Shown: positions 46,101-54,636 of the stretch, piece by piece
How the letters are laid out: the number at the start of each line of letters is the position of its first letter
How positions within the stretch are numbered: position 1 is the first letter of the stretch
NCBI RefSeq assembly: GCF_005049285.1
Contig: NZ_SOSC01000002.1
Location: forward strand, 248,001 to 312,000
Length of the DNA: 64,000 nucleotides
Direction of reading: 5' to 3'
Source: Halorientalis salina
Lineage (GTDB): Archaea > Halobacteriota > Halobacteria > Halobacteriales > Haloarculaceae
Program-made: the position numbers and the translations under genes
Notes under the pieces: model-generated
Seen by the model: the letters and a program-made list of their open reading frames with translations, nothing else
What the model was told of the DNA's origin: nothing
The model's database searches: none

Positions 46101-47978
46101 ATGCAGGTCCAGTACACGCCGTTGGCGGTTCCGCTCGCACTCGTCGTCGTGCTCTGTCTCGTCAGCGCCACCATCGCGTGGCACCAGCGGGAGGGCGAGG
46201 CCGAACTCTGGGCGATGATGATACAGGTGTCGTTCGGGATGTGGTCGCTGTTCACGCTCCTGACCCACACGAGCGTCGCCTACGAGTGGAAACTCCGCTG
46301 GTTCCTGTTGTTCGTGCCGACGATTCCGCTCAGCGTCGTGAGCACGTTCCTGTTCACGTTTCACTTCTGTGGGAAACGCGAATGGCTTCGACCGGGCCGG
46401 CGCGCGCTCCTGTACCTGTTCCCGGTCGCGGTGCTGGGACTCAGCGTAACGAACGGTCGCCACGGACTCGTCCTCGCGGACAGCTGGCTCGACGCGTCGG
46501 GGACCTTGCAGTACACGTTCGGCCCGGTGATGTACGGGACGCTCGCGGGGTCCTACGCCATCGCCGCCAGCTACAACGTCATGCTGTTCCAGAAGTTCCT
46601 CCGGTCGCGGAACGTCTACCGGAAGCTCAGTTTCGTCATGTTCGTGACCGCGTTCGTGACGGTGTCGGTGACGGTCGCGTCCGTCGCGGGCGTGAGTCCG
46701 TTCCCCCACTTCACACTGTTGCCGGTGACGTATCTGATGTTCGGCGCTGTGCTCCTGGTGGGCACGTCGAGCATCACGCTCATCCGGCGGCTCCCGGTCG
46801 ACCGTGCGCTCTCCTTGTTCCGGTCGCGGCTCGACAGCACCATCCCGCTGGCCCGGGACTTCGTGATGCAGGAGGTCGACAACGGCATCATCGTCCTGGA
46901 CGGCGACGACAGGGTCGTCGACATCAACGCGACGGCCAAGTACATGATCGGGACCGAGCGACCCATCGGCAAACACATCACCGACGTGACGACCGTGGAG
47001 TGGGTGCTCGACGGCAACGACGTGTTACCCGTCCTCCGCGGGGACGCACCCATCACGGAACTACAGGACCAGGTCTGGGTCGAGAGCCACACCGGAGACC
47101 GCTGTTACGACGTTCGGATCTCGGCACTCGGCGGGGCCGACGGCGACTCGACGGCGCACGTCATCCTCCTCCACGACATCACAGACCAGAAGGAACGCGA
47201 GGAGCAACTCCAGCGGCAGACGGAGACGCTCGAATCCCGGAAGACCCAACTCGAACATCAGAACGAGCGCCTAGACGAGTTCGCAGGTATCGTCTCCCAC
47301 GACCTGCGAAACCCGCTTTCGGTGGCCACCGGCCGTACCGAACTGATGCTCGTCGGCGCTGAGGACGCCGAGGAGGTCACGGTCGAACGCGACCACCTCA
47401 CCGAGCTCCAGGACGCTCACGAGCGGATGTCGACGATCATCGACGACGCGCTGACGTTGGCGAGACAGGGGAAAGCCATCACCGACACCGAGACGGTCGC
47501 AGTCGACGCGGTCGCGCGAGCCGCCTGGGAGAACGTCAGCACCGACGCGGCGACCCTGGAGGCGGCCTGTAACCGGTCGGTCGACGCCGACCGCGCCCGC
47601 TTGCTCAACGTCTTCGAGAACCTCTTCCGGAACAGTGTGGAACACGGTTCCACAAGTAGTCGGACGCAGTCCGACGACAGCATCGAACACGGCGGCGAGA
47701 CCATCACCGTCACCGTCGACAGCATCGACCGCGACGGCGCGACCGGGTTCTACGTGGCCGACGACGGCCCGGGCATCCCCGACGGGGAGAAAGACGACGT
47801 GCTCGAACACGGGTACACGACGAGCAGCGACGGGACCGGACTGGGGCTGGCAATCGTCGCCGACATCGTGAACGCGCACGGCTGGACCGTCACGGTGACC
47901 GACAGCGCCGAAGGCGGCGCGAAGTTCGAGATCACCGGCGTCGAAACGGCGGACGCGACGCAGCCGGCGACGAACTGA
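46101..47978 (+). CDS. 7TM sensor histidine kinase with PAS domain
   Basis: A 625-residue kinase: seven hydrophobic helices in residues 1-230 (the histidine-kinase N-terminal 7TM type), a PAS domain at about 255-365, a short coiled-coil (EREEQLQRQTETLESRKTQLEHQNE), then HisKA with phosphoacceptor SHDLRNPLS and a HATPase with N-box NLFRNSVEHG, G1 VADDGPGIPDGEK and G2 GTGLGLAI. It senses an unknown membrane or extracellular signal. The next gene is unrelated. Confidence 0.92.
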   Translation: MQVQYTPLAVPLALVVVLCLVSATIAWHQREGEAELWAMMIQVSFGMWSLFTLLTHTSVAYEWKLRWFLLFVPTIPLSVVSTFLFTFHFCGKREWLRPGRRALLYLFPVAVLGLSVTNGRHGLVLADSWLDASGTLQYTFGPVMYGTLAGSYAIAASYNVMLFQKFLRSRNVYRKLSFVMFVTAFVTVSVTVASVAGVSPFPHFTLLPVTYLMFGAVLLVGTSSITLIRRLPVDRALSLFRSRLDSTIPLARDFVMQEVDNGIIVLDGDDRVVDINATAKYMIGTERPIGKHITDVTTVEWVLDGNDVLPVLRGDAPITELQDQVWVESHTGDRCYDVRISALGGADGDSTAHVILLHDITDQKEREEQLQRQTETLESRKTQLEHQNERLDEFAGIVSHDLRNPLSVATGRTELMLVGAEDAEEVTVERDHLTELQDAHERMSTIIDDALTLARQGKAITDTETVAVDAVARAAWENVSTDAATLEAACNRSVDADRARLLNVFENLFRNSVEHGSTSSRTQSDDSIEHGGETITVTVDSIDRDGATGFYVADDGPGIPDGEKDDVLEHGYTTSSDGTGLGLAIVADIVNAHGWTVTVTDSAEGGAKFEITGVETADATQPATN

Positions 47979-48020
47979 GCGGCCAAGGTTTACAAGCGAT
48001 GCCGGGGCCACCTCGGCCCG

Positions 48021-49268
48021 GTGGTGGGTTCCCTCTTCGGCGTCCGGATCGTGCTTGCGCCGGAAGCGACGGCGACGGCTCTGCTGTTCGTCCTCGGCGG
48101 GATCGCGCTGGGGACCGTCAGCGGCCTGATTCCGGGCTTGCACGCCAACAACATGGCGCTGCTGCTGGCGGCCGGCGCGACGGCGATTCCGGGGCCGCCG
48201 CGGTACGTGGGTGCGGCGATGCTGGCGGCGGGGACGGTACATACGTTCCTCGACGTGGTGCCGACGCTGGCGCTGGGCGTGCCCGACCCGGCGATGGCCG
48301 CGACGGCGCTGCCGGGACACGAACTCGTTCTCGCGGGCCGGGGTCGGGAAGCGCTCAGGCTGTCGGCGCTCGGCAGCGGACTGGCGGTCGTGCTCGCGGT
48401 CCCGCTCGCGATCCCGGTGACCGAGGCCGTGACGGCGATCTACCCGACGCTGCGCGAGCACCTGTCGACGGTGCTCGCTGCCGTCGCCGTCGTCCTCGTG
48501 ACGACGGAGCCGAGCTATCGGGCCACGGTCGGCGCGGCGCTGGCGCTCGTCGCGAGCGGGGGCCTCGGGGTGGCGACGCTGGATCTGCAGCCCGGCGGAC
48601 TCGTCGCGGCGGGCGGGATGCTCGCGCCGCTGTTCGCCGGCCTGTTCGGTGCACCGGTCCTGCTGGAAGCGATGGGGGGTAGCGGGGTGCCCGAACAGGA
48701 CGATACGACGGTCGCGATGTCTCGGTCGGCCGTGGGTGGACTGGCGCTCGTCGGAACGCTGTCAGGGGCCGTCGTCGGGTTCATCCCGGGGGTATCGAGT
48801 GCTATCGCGGCGACAGGGGCGCTGCTGGCGGTGCCGTACCGCTACGGCGCGCGCGGGTTCGTGGTCACGACCAGCGGCGTCAACACGGCCAACGCCGTCT
48901 TCGCCCTGTTCGCCCTCCAGGCGCTGGGGTCGCCGCGAACAGGCGTGCTGGTCGCCGTCGAGGAGGCGGGCGTGCCGCTGGCGCTGCCGCTATTGCTCGC
49001 CAGCGTCGCGCTGGCGGCCGTCGCCGGGTTCCTGCTCGTATTGACGCTGGGCGACCGGTACCTGCGACTGGTGGGCCGGGTGGACTACACGCGGTTGTCG
49101 CTCGCAGTGCTGGGGTTGCTCGTCGTCCTGTCGTTCGTGCTGGCGGGGGGAATCGGCGTGGGGGTGTTCGCCGTCGCGACGGTAGTGGGCATGGTCCCGC
49201 AGCGGTTCGGTGCGCGGCGAGCCACGCTGATGGGAGTCCTGCTGGTGCCGCTGATCGTCGGGGCGTGA
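48021..49268 (+). CDS. TctA/DUF112-type membrane permease
   Basis: A 415-residue protein with about twelve helices. GTVSGLIPGLHANNMALLLA in the N-half and VVGFIPGVSSAIAATGALLA in the C-half are the repeat signatures of the TctA (tripartite tricarboxylate) and archaeal DUF112 families. No TctB or TctC is encoded here, as is usual for DUF112. Start is GTG at 48021 or 48024. The TGA stop is exactly the first triplet of repeat R2. Confidence 0.88.
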   Translation: MVGSLFGVRIVLAPEATATALLFVLGGIALGTVSGLIPGLHANNMALLLAAGATAIPGPPRYVGAAMLAAGTVHTFLDVVPTLALGVPDPAMAATALPGHELVLAGRGREALRLSALGSGLAVVLAVPLAIPVTEAVTAIYPTLREHLSTVLAAVAVVLVTTEPSYRATVGAALALVASGGLGVATLDLQPGGLVAAGGMLAPLFAGLFGAPVLLEAMGGSGVPEQDDTTVAMSRSAVGGLALVGTLSGAVVGFIPGVSSAIAATGALLAVPYRYGARGFVVTTSGVNTANAVFALFALQALGSPRTGVLVAVEEAGVPLALPLLLASVALAAVAGFLLVLTLGDRYLRLVGRVDYTRLSLAVLGLLVVLSFVLAGGIGVGVFAVATVVGMVPQRFGARRATLMGVLLVPLIVGA

Positions 49269-49350
49269 TACGGTTTGCTGTAGCTGTGTACCGCTACGAC
49301 CGCCCGCAGTCGGGCGGTCGATGCGGAACTGTTCTACAGCATTCCGTATG
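49266..49350. repeat. 85-bp palindromic repeat, copy R2 (inverted)
   Basis: Inverted relative to R1 and R3. As its reverse complement it is identical to R3 except for one base. It begins TGATACGGTTTGCTGTAG; the first TGA is the stop codon of the permease gene. The other end (CATACGG on the minus strand) lies 2 bases after the stop codon of the convergent corA gene. It fills the gap between the two stops and could terminate both. Confidence 0.92.
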
Positions 49351-49352
49351 AG

Positions 49353-50330
49353 TCAGAGGAACCCGCGCCGGCGGAAGTAGACCAGCATGCCGACCGTGAG
49401 GATCGCCATGCCGATCATGACGGCGGGGTAGCCGTACGTCCAGGCGAGTTCGGGCATGTTGTAGGGGCTGTCGGCGAAGTTCATGCCGTAGACGCCGACG
49501 ACGAAGGTCAGCGGGAGGAAGATCGTCGCGATGACGGTCAGGACCTTCATCACCTCGTTGGTCGACTGGGAGACGGTGTTGAGGTAGATGTCCCGGGTTC
49601 CGGCGGCGAGATCGCGATACGTCTCGGTGAGGTCGACGACGCCGACCAGGTGGTCGTAGACGTCCCGGTAGTACTTCTCGGTCGGTGCCTGGATCTGGGT
49701 CGGGTCACCGCGCGCGAGGACGCCGACGGCCTCGCGGGCGGGCCAGGCGACCTTCCGGAAGGAGAGGAGATCGCGCCGGATGGCGTTGATGCCTTCGAGG
49801 GTTTCGATGTCGGTGGCGACGGTGACCGATTCCTCGACGGCCTCGATCTGGTCTTCGATGTCGTCCAGGAGTTCGTAGTACTCGTCGACGATGACGTCCA
49901 TCACGCGGTACGCGGTGAAATCCGGGCCGTGCTGGAGGAGGCGCTCGTTCCCGCGGACGACGGCGTCCCAGACGCGGCCGACCGGGTCGTCCGGCGTCGT
50001 CGCGAGCGTCACCAGCCAGTCGGCCCCGACGAACAGGCCGATGGCCTCGTCGCGGACCTCCTCCCGGAAGGACTGGTCGCCCGTGGTCAACTCGGCGGTC
50101 TTCAGCAGGGTGAACGCGTACTCGGCGAACTCCTCGGTCTTCGGTCGGACGTTGTTGCGCACGTCCTCGACGGCCAGCGAGTGGATGCCGAAGGCGTCGG
50201 CGACGGCATCGAGTTCCGCCGCCGAGGCGTCGCTGGCCCGGACCCACGTCGTCCCTGCCGCGGCCTTCGCCGCCGAAAAGTCGTCGTACTCGGTGACACC
50301 GTCGGCGTCGTAGACGGCAGCGGAGATCAC
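49353..50330 (-). CDS. corA: CorA-type magnesium/cobalt transporter
   Basis: A 325-residue protein: a large N-terminal cytosolic domain (to about 265) and two C-terminal helices. The pore motif YGMNF after the first helix is diagnostic. It takes up Mg2+ (also Co2+/Ni2+). The start is GTG at 50330, overlapping the stop codon of the upstream small membrane-protein gene by 4 nt (GTGA). Confidence 0.95.
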   Translation of the reverse strand: MISAAVYDADGVTEYDDFSAAKAAAGTTWVRASDASAAELDAVADAFGIHSLAVEDVRNNVRPKTEEFAEYAFTLLKTAELTTGDQSFREEVRDEAIGLFVGADWLVTLATTPDDPVGRVWDAVVRGNERLLQHGPDFTAYRVMDVIVDEYYELLDDIEDQIEAVEESVTVATDIETLEGINAIRRDLLSFRKVAWPAREAVGVLARGDPTQIQAPTEKYYRDVYDHLVGVVDLTETYRDLAAGTRDIYLNTVSQSTNEVMKVLTVIATIFLPLTFVVGVYGMNFADSPYNMPELAWTYGYPAVMIGMAILTVGMLVYFRRRGFL

Positions 50331-50497
50331 GACTGTCCCTCCGTGACCGGCGAGCGCCCGATCGAAACGAGCAGGAGTCCGATCATGACCGCCGTGATCG
50401 AGAACGCCCGGCCGGGGAACGGGCGGGCGGTACCGAGGGCGTACCCGGCGACTCCGACAGTCAACAGGGCACTGCCGGCGACCAGTTCCCGATTCAT
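50327..50497 (-). CDS. Small membrane protein coupled to corA
   Basis: A 56-residue ORF with two hydrophobic stretches (VAGSALLTVGVAGYALG and TAVMIGLLLVSIG) separated by a short basic loop. Its TGA overlaps the corA GTG start as GTGA, so corA translation should depend on it. Third positions are GC-rich. It could be a CorA accessory peptide; no family known. Confidence 0.7.
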   Translation of the reverse strand: MNRELVAGSALLTVGVAGYALGTARPFPGRAFSITAVMIGLLLVSIGRSPVTEGQS

Positions 50498-50702
50498 ACG
50501 CTCGCGTCTCCCGGGCGGGTGAAAAGCGTTCGCCGGCTCGGGCGCGGACTATCCGCTATGCAACACGTCAGACACGCGCGAGCCAGCGGTCAGCCATATG
50601 ACAGACACCGCCGAAATCCGGGTCGAGAGCGCACATACGAGGGACATGAACGGGGTGTAACATTTAACACCGAGTAGCAAGAATGGGGAGATACTAGAAC
50701 AG

Positions 50703-51221
50703 ATGACTATCAACCCACGTGATTACGACCTCGACGAACTCCGGAAGATGGCTCGTGGCCAGAGCGATAGTCCGCGAAGCCCGCCGGCCAGCGAGGACAC
50801 CGACGACGACGAACCGCCGGAGCTGGAAGGCTGGGGAACCATCGAACCGGACGTAAGCGCCGCCGAAGGACTCCTCAAAGACCAGTTCGAGTCCGACATC
50901 CACCGGGAACTGCTCCCGCTCGAAGCCGGCGAGGACGACCTGTCCAAGCCGTACCTGAAGTCCCTGCCCGAGAGCTACGCCGCCGAGATCGTGATCTTCG
51001 AGTGGCTCGAGTTCCTGCTGGAGGACTTCGGCTACCAGGGCGCCAACGAATCGCTCCAGTACTACGAGGAAGTCGGCTGGATCACAGAGGACATCCAGAA
51101 CTCGCTGAACGACTACCTGGTCGGCATCGAGGAACCCGACGCAGGCCACGTCCAGGACGGCGACATCGACAGTCACAAACTCAGTCTGGTCTACGTCGCC
51201 CGTCTCGTCTCGATGAACTGA
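50703..51221 (+). CDS. ArlD/E (FlaD/E)-domain protein
   Basis: A 172-residue acidic protein. Residues about 85-150 (LKSLPESYAAEIVIFEWLEFLLEDFGYQGANESLQYYEEVGWI) match the FlaD/FlaE domain of the archaellum accessory cytosolic proteins. The N-terminal 75 residues are disordered and acidic. It is outside any archaellum locus and is followed at 104 bases by the actin-like gene on the same strand. Confidence 0.8.
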   Translation: MTINPRDYDLDELRKMARGQSDSPRSPPASEDTDDDEPPELEGWGTIEPDVSAAEGLLKDQFESDIHRELLPLEAGEDDLSKPYLKSLPESYAAEIVIFEWLEFLLEDFGYQGANESLQYYEEVGWITEDIQNSLNDYLVGIEEPDAGHVQDGDIDSHKLSLVYVARLVSMN

Positions 51222-51290
51222 TATAAGCAGAATCGGGTGACGGCGTCGGGGTCGGCGGATTTCTTTATCAATTTTGAAGATAAGGGTAGA

Positions 51291-51297
51291 TTATATA
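51291..51297 (+). promoter_or_regulatory. TATA box of the actin-like gene
   Basis: TTATATA about 30 nt before the ATG, in an AT-rich stretch. It gives the actin-like gene its own leaderless promoter, so it need not be co-transcribed with the ArlD/E-domain gene. Confidence 0.5.
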
Positions 51298-51324
51298 CCA
51301 GAGCCGTGAGTAGCGATTGCTGAT

Positions 51325-52461
51325 ATGAGCGAGGAATCGGAAGCGGACGGCGACGAAGCGGCCAGCGAGGAGGAAGCGGAGACGGAGTCGGAAGAATCAG
51401 TCTCCGAAACTGAAACCGAGGTCGAAGAGACCTCGAACGGGGACGGGCCAGTTCCCGTCGGTGTCAAACTCGGCAGCACCCGGACAGTCATCGCCATCCC
51501 CGAGGGGGACGACGTGCGCATCATCCGGACGCTGACCTGTCTGGCGACGTACGACGACCCGCTCACCGGCGAGGAGCAGGTCCTCTACGGGGAGGAGGCG
51601 GCGACCCAGTACCCCGACCGGGTGCAGTTCATGCTTCGCTCGGGTCTGCCCGAGGACGACGACCGGGCGGAACTGACCAAGAAGTTCTTCAACACGGTGC
51701 TGGCGGAAAACGACGTCCCCGAGGACAGCGTGGTCGTCTACGCGATCCCGACCATCGAGAACGAGCGCGGACTGGACAACCTGGAGGCGGTCATCCGGGA
51801 GAGCGGCATCGGCCAGCGCGAAGTCGAGAGCTATCCCGAGTCGCTGTGCGGTGCGATCCCGGCGATGGGCGACGGGCTTGAGGCCATCGGCGAGATCTTC
51901 GTCTCGGTCAACATGGGCTCGACGAACCTGGAGGCCGCCGGCTACCGACGCGGCGAACAACTCAACCCCTTCGCGACGGGCGCGGTCACCGGCAACGAGG
52001 TCGACCGCATGATCGCGAACAACGTCGAAGGCGAGACGCAGGGTCGCGTCAACATCGACACGACGACCGCTCGCGAGTACAAAGAAGAGCACGCGGACTT
52101 CGTCGACTTCGAGCCGTTCACGGACATCATCCAGCAGCCCGGTGGCGGCTCCCACGATTTCACCATCGAGCGTAGCGTCATGGACGCCTGTAACGCGTAT
52201 CTGGACGAAGCCGTCGACGAGATCGCCAACAGTTTCCTCCCGGAACTGGCCAACGACCACATCAAGGTCTACCAGCTCGCGCTCGACCAGCCCATCGTCC
52301 TCACGGGCGGCATGGCCTGTATCCCCGGCATCGTCGAGGAGTTCGAGGAGCGACTGAGCGAGGAGCTGAACCGCGACATCGAAGCCGTCGCCGCCGACGA
52401 ACCCGACCTCTCGGCGACGATCGGCGCACAGCGCATCGCCGCGCACCTGATCGAGAACTAG
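51325..52461 (+). CDS. Actin-superfamily cytoskeletal protein (salactin/volactin-like)
   Basis: A 378-residue protein: an acidic N-terminal tail (residues 1-42), then an actin/Hsp70-fold core. Phosphate-1 is VGVKLGSTRT (45-54), phosphate-2 is FVSVNMGSTNLEAAGYR (192-208) and the adenosine motif is IVLTGGMACIPGIV (324-337). The haloarchaeal proteins salactin and volactin are polymerising actins of this type. Both phosphate loops lack the acidic residue common in the superfamily (Lys48 and Asn196 here). The stop codon shares CTAG with the convergent gene. Confidence 0.85.
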   Translation: MSEESEADGDEAASEEEAETESEESVSETETEVEETSNGDGPVPVGVKLGSTRTVIAIPEGDDVRIIRTLTCLATYDDPLTGEEQVLYGEEAATQYPDRVQFMLRSGLPEDDDRAELTKKFFNTVLAENDVPEDSVVVYAIPTIENERGLDNLEAVIRESGIGQREVESYPESLCGAIPAMGDGLEAIGEIFVSVNMGSTNLEAAGYRRGEQLNPFATGAVTGNEVDRMIANNVEGETQGRVNIDTTTAREYKEEHADFVDFEPFTDIIQQPGGGSHDFTIERSVMDACNAYLDEAVDEIANSFLPELANDHIKVYQLALDQPIVLTGGMACIPGIVEEFEERLSEELNRDIEAVAADEPDLSATIGAQRIAAHLIEN

Positions 52462-52655
52462 GGCTCCGACTCGCCGGCCCACGTTCGGTGCCAGCGGAGG
52501 ACCTTCGGCCTCGCCGTCTCGCCGGTCCGCGCCACCGCCGACGCTGTCGCGGGTCCGGCGTCCGTTTCCTGACGCTGTTTCCGGGTTCGCGCGTCACCCG
52601 TCGTCCCGTGTGAACTCCCGAATTCTTCGGGTATCTCTATGGTCAATTTGGACAT
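52458..52655 (-). CDS. Small protein convergent to the actin-like gene
   Basis: A 65-residue ORF (MSKLTIEIPEEFGSSHG...). Its stop shares the CTAG tetranucleotide with the actin-like gene stop, supporting a real gene. The later part is basic and Thr/Arg-rich, unlike most haloarchaeal proteins, so the end or the whole could be spurious. Confidence 0.45.
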   Translation of the reverse strand: MSKLTIEIPEEFGSSHGTTGDARTRKQRQETDAGPATASAVARTGETARPKVLRWHRTWAGESEP

Positions 52656-52842
52656 ATCGAGCTACCGACCCCTTTCGGGAGTAGAACCCTAAATCTCAGT
52701 CAGACAGGCGTCCGCAGCGCGGCAGACAACGGTTTCAGAGTCGATTACGGGCATGTAGGCCTCCCGGCGCGACCGTTCCTGGAGCGACAATCGGCCACAT
52801 AACTCATTAGGGGTGAGCGACTGCATTCGGTACGAACCCACC

Positions 52843-54585
52843 ATGGTCGCCTCGCAAGACGACGACGGGATCAGCGACGAGGAACTGCTGACGGGGACGG
52901 GCAGCGGTGGGATGTTCGCGAGCGGGTATCTCAGCGACCAACCGCTCATCGAGTATCTGGGGGAGTCCGAGCGGGTGTCGTATCTCTTATCGAACACGAA
53001 GAAGGGCGTCAGGGAGGAGTCCGACGACGGGAGCACGGCGTACACGCCGGGCGACGGCTACCAGGCGATCGCCGCGGTGACGGACACGCGGGTGCTGTTC
53101 GTCGTCGGCGACTGCAGCGAGGACGGCGACGAGATGTTCGGCGTCCCCTACACCGAGATCGAGGACGTGAAGACGAACCGCGGCGTGTTGAAAAAGAGCG
53201 TCGACGTCTGGACGACCTCGGGCGTCCGCTGGCGCTTTTTCGTCAAGAGCGGCGTCGAGGTCGGGCCGGCGGCCGAGTACCTCGAACGAGCGGCGGTCGT
53301 CTGGTCGCGCGTCGAGGGACAGTTACAGCACGCCAGGAAGTACGTCGCCGCGATCAGCGATCACGCGACGGAGGGCGACCACGAGCAAGCCCGAGAGGCG
53401 GCCACGACCGCACGCGAGTACGTCGAGGAAGCCCGGCGGAAGGCCGCGGAACTCACAGAGGACCGCGAAGACGCCATCTGGGACCGGATCGAGACGACGG
53501 AACGACGCCTCGAGAAGGGCGTCCTCGACATCCACGTCTCCCGAGCGGACGGACAGGTGGCGACCGCAGAGCGAAAGTGGCAAGCCGAGCAGTACAACGA
53601 CGCGTACGACTCGTTTCTGGCGGCCCGCAACCAGTACGAACTGGCGCTGGACATCGCCAGGGAGCAGGACCTGCCGGAAGCCGACGACATCCGGACGTGG
53701 GCCGACGAGGTGACACAGCGCATCGACCAGCTCTCGAAGTCCCCGCTCCAGCGGGCCGAAGATACCTACGAGCGCGCGCGAGCGGCCGAGGACCTCGACA
53801 CGACGATCGAATTGCTGGCCGAGTCGCTCGAGACGTACCAGTCCGCGCTCGTGCTGGACTGGGGCAACGAGGACCAGCGGTTCGCCGGCGACAGCGAGAC
53901 GATCAGAACCCAGATCGAGGCCGTCGTCGGCGATCTCGTGGGCGCGCGACGCGACCTGGCCGAGAAACGCTGGCGAGCGGGCGACTGGTTCAGCGAAACC
54001 GGGGAGTTCGACCGGGCCCGCTCGGAGTACGAAGCGGCAAGAGAACACGTCGAGGCCGCGCTGTCGGTCGCCAGGGAACTGGACCCGGACCTCGAACCGG
54101 CGCTGGCCGACGACCTCACGGACCTCGACGCAGCGATCGAGCGCCTGACAGACCGATCAAACGGGGCCGACCGGGAGTCCGGGGAATCCGGGGAACGCGA
54201 CTCCGGTGACGGTTCGGACGAGTTCGGCGAAGTGGTCGCCCGGCTCTGGGCCGGTCGGGGCTGGGAAACCGCCACCCGGGCCGAGGGAGTGGTGGACGTG
54301 GTGGCGACGCGGGACCACCCCATTCCCGAGAAGCAACTCGTCGTCGCCCACCAGTGCGGGCCGGACGGAACGTGTGATCGGACGGTCGTCGAGTCGGCGG
54401 CCGACACACGCGACTCCGACGGTGATGCGGACGTCGTCGCAGTCCTGACCGACGGATCGGTGACGGACGACGCCCGGTCGGTCGCCCGGGAGCGGAACGT
54501 GAAACTCCTCGACGGCGACCGCCTCGCCGACGCGCTCGACGCCGCTGGAATCGCCGGCCTGGACGGCGAATCGGGGACGGTCTGA
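52843..54585 (+). CDS. PH-like domain, helical repeat and degenerate Mrr-like domain protein
   Basis: A 580-residue protein. Residues about 30-150 form a PH/GRAM-like domain (YLLSNTKKGVREES, then AIAAVTDTRVLFVVG, VPYTEIEDVK). Residues 150-455 are helical with coiled-coil/TPR-like pairs. Residues about 470-575 look like an Mrr-type restriction fold (FGEVVARLWAGRGWETATRAEGVVDVVATRD), but the catalytic QxK is QCG (HQCGPDG), so cleavage is unlikely. The N-terminal two-thirds have a paralogue at 58614. Confidence 0.75.
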   Translation: MVASQDDDGISDEELLTGTGSGGMFASGYLSDQPLIEYLGESERVSYLLSNTKKGVREESDDGSTAYTPGDGYQAIAAVTDTRVLFVVGDCSEDGDEMFGVPYTEIEDVKTNRGVLKKSVDVWTTSGVRWRFFVKSGVEVGPAAEYLERAAVVWSRVEGQLQHARKYVAAISDHATEGDHEQAREAATTAREYVEEARRKAAELTEDREDAIWDRIETTERRLEKGVLDIHVSRADGQVATAERKWQAEQYNDAYDSFLAARNQYELALDIAREQDLPEADDIRTWADEVTQRIDQLSKSPLQRAEDTYERARAAEDLDTTIELLAESLETYQSALVLDWGNEDQRFAGDSETIRTQIEAVVGDLVGARRDLAEKRWRAGDWFSETGEFDRARSEYEAAREHVEAALSVARELDPDLEPALADDLTDLDAAIERLTDRSNGADRESGESGERDSGDGSDEFGEVVARLWAGRGWETATRAEGVVDVVATRDHPIPEKQLVVAHQCGPDGTCDRTVVESAADTRDSDGDADVVAVLTDGSVTDDARSVARERNVKLLDGDRLADALDAAGIAGLDGESGTV

Positions 54586-54636
54586 CCGCCAGACCGGGCG
54601 AACGCTTTTCGTCGCGCCGTCCAACTAGCGGATACG

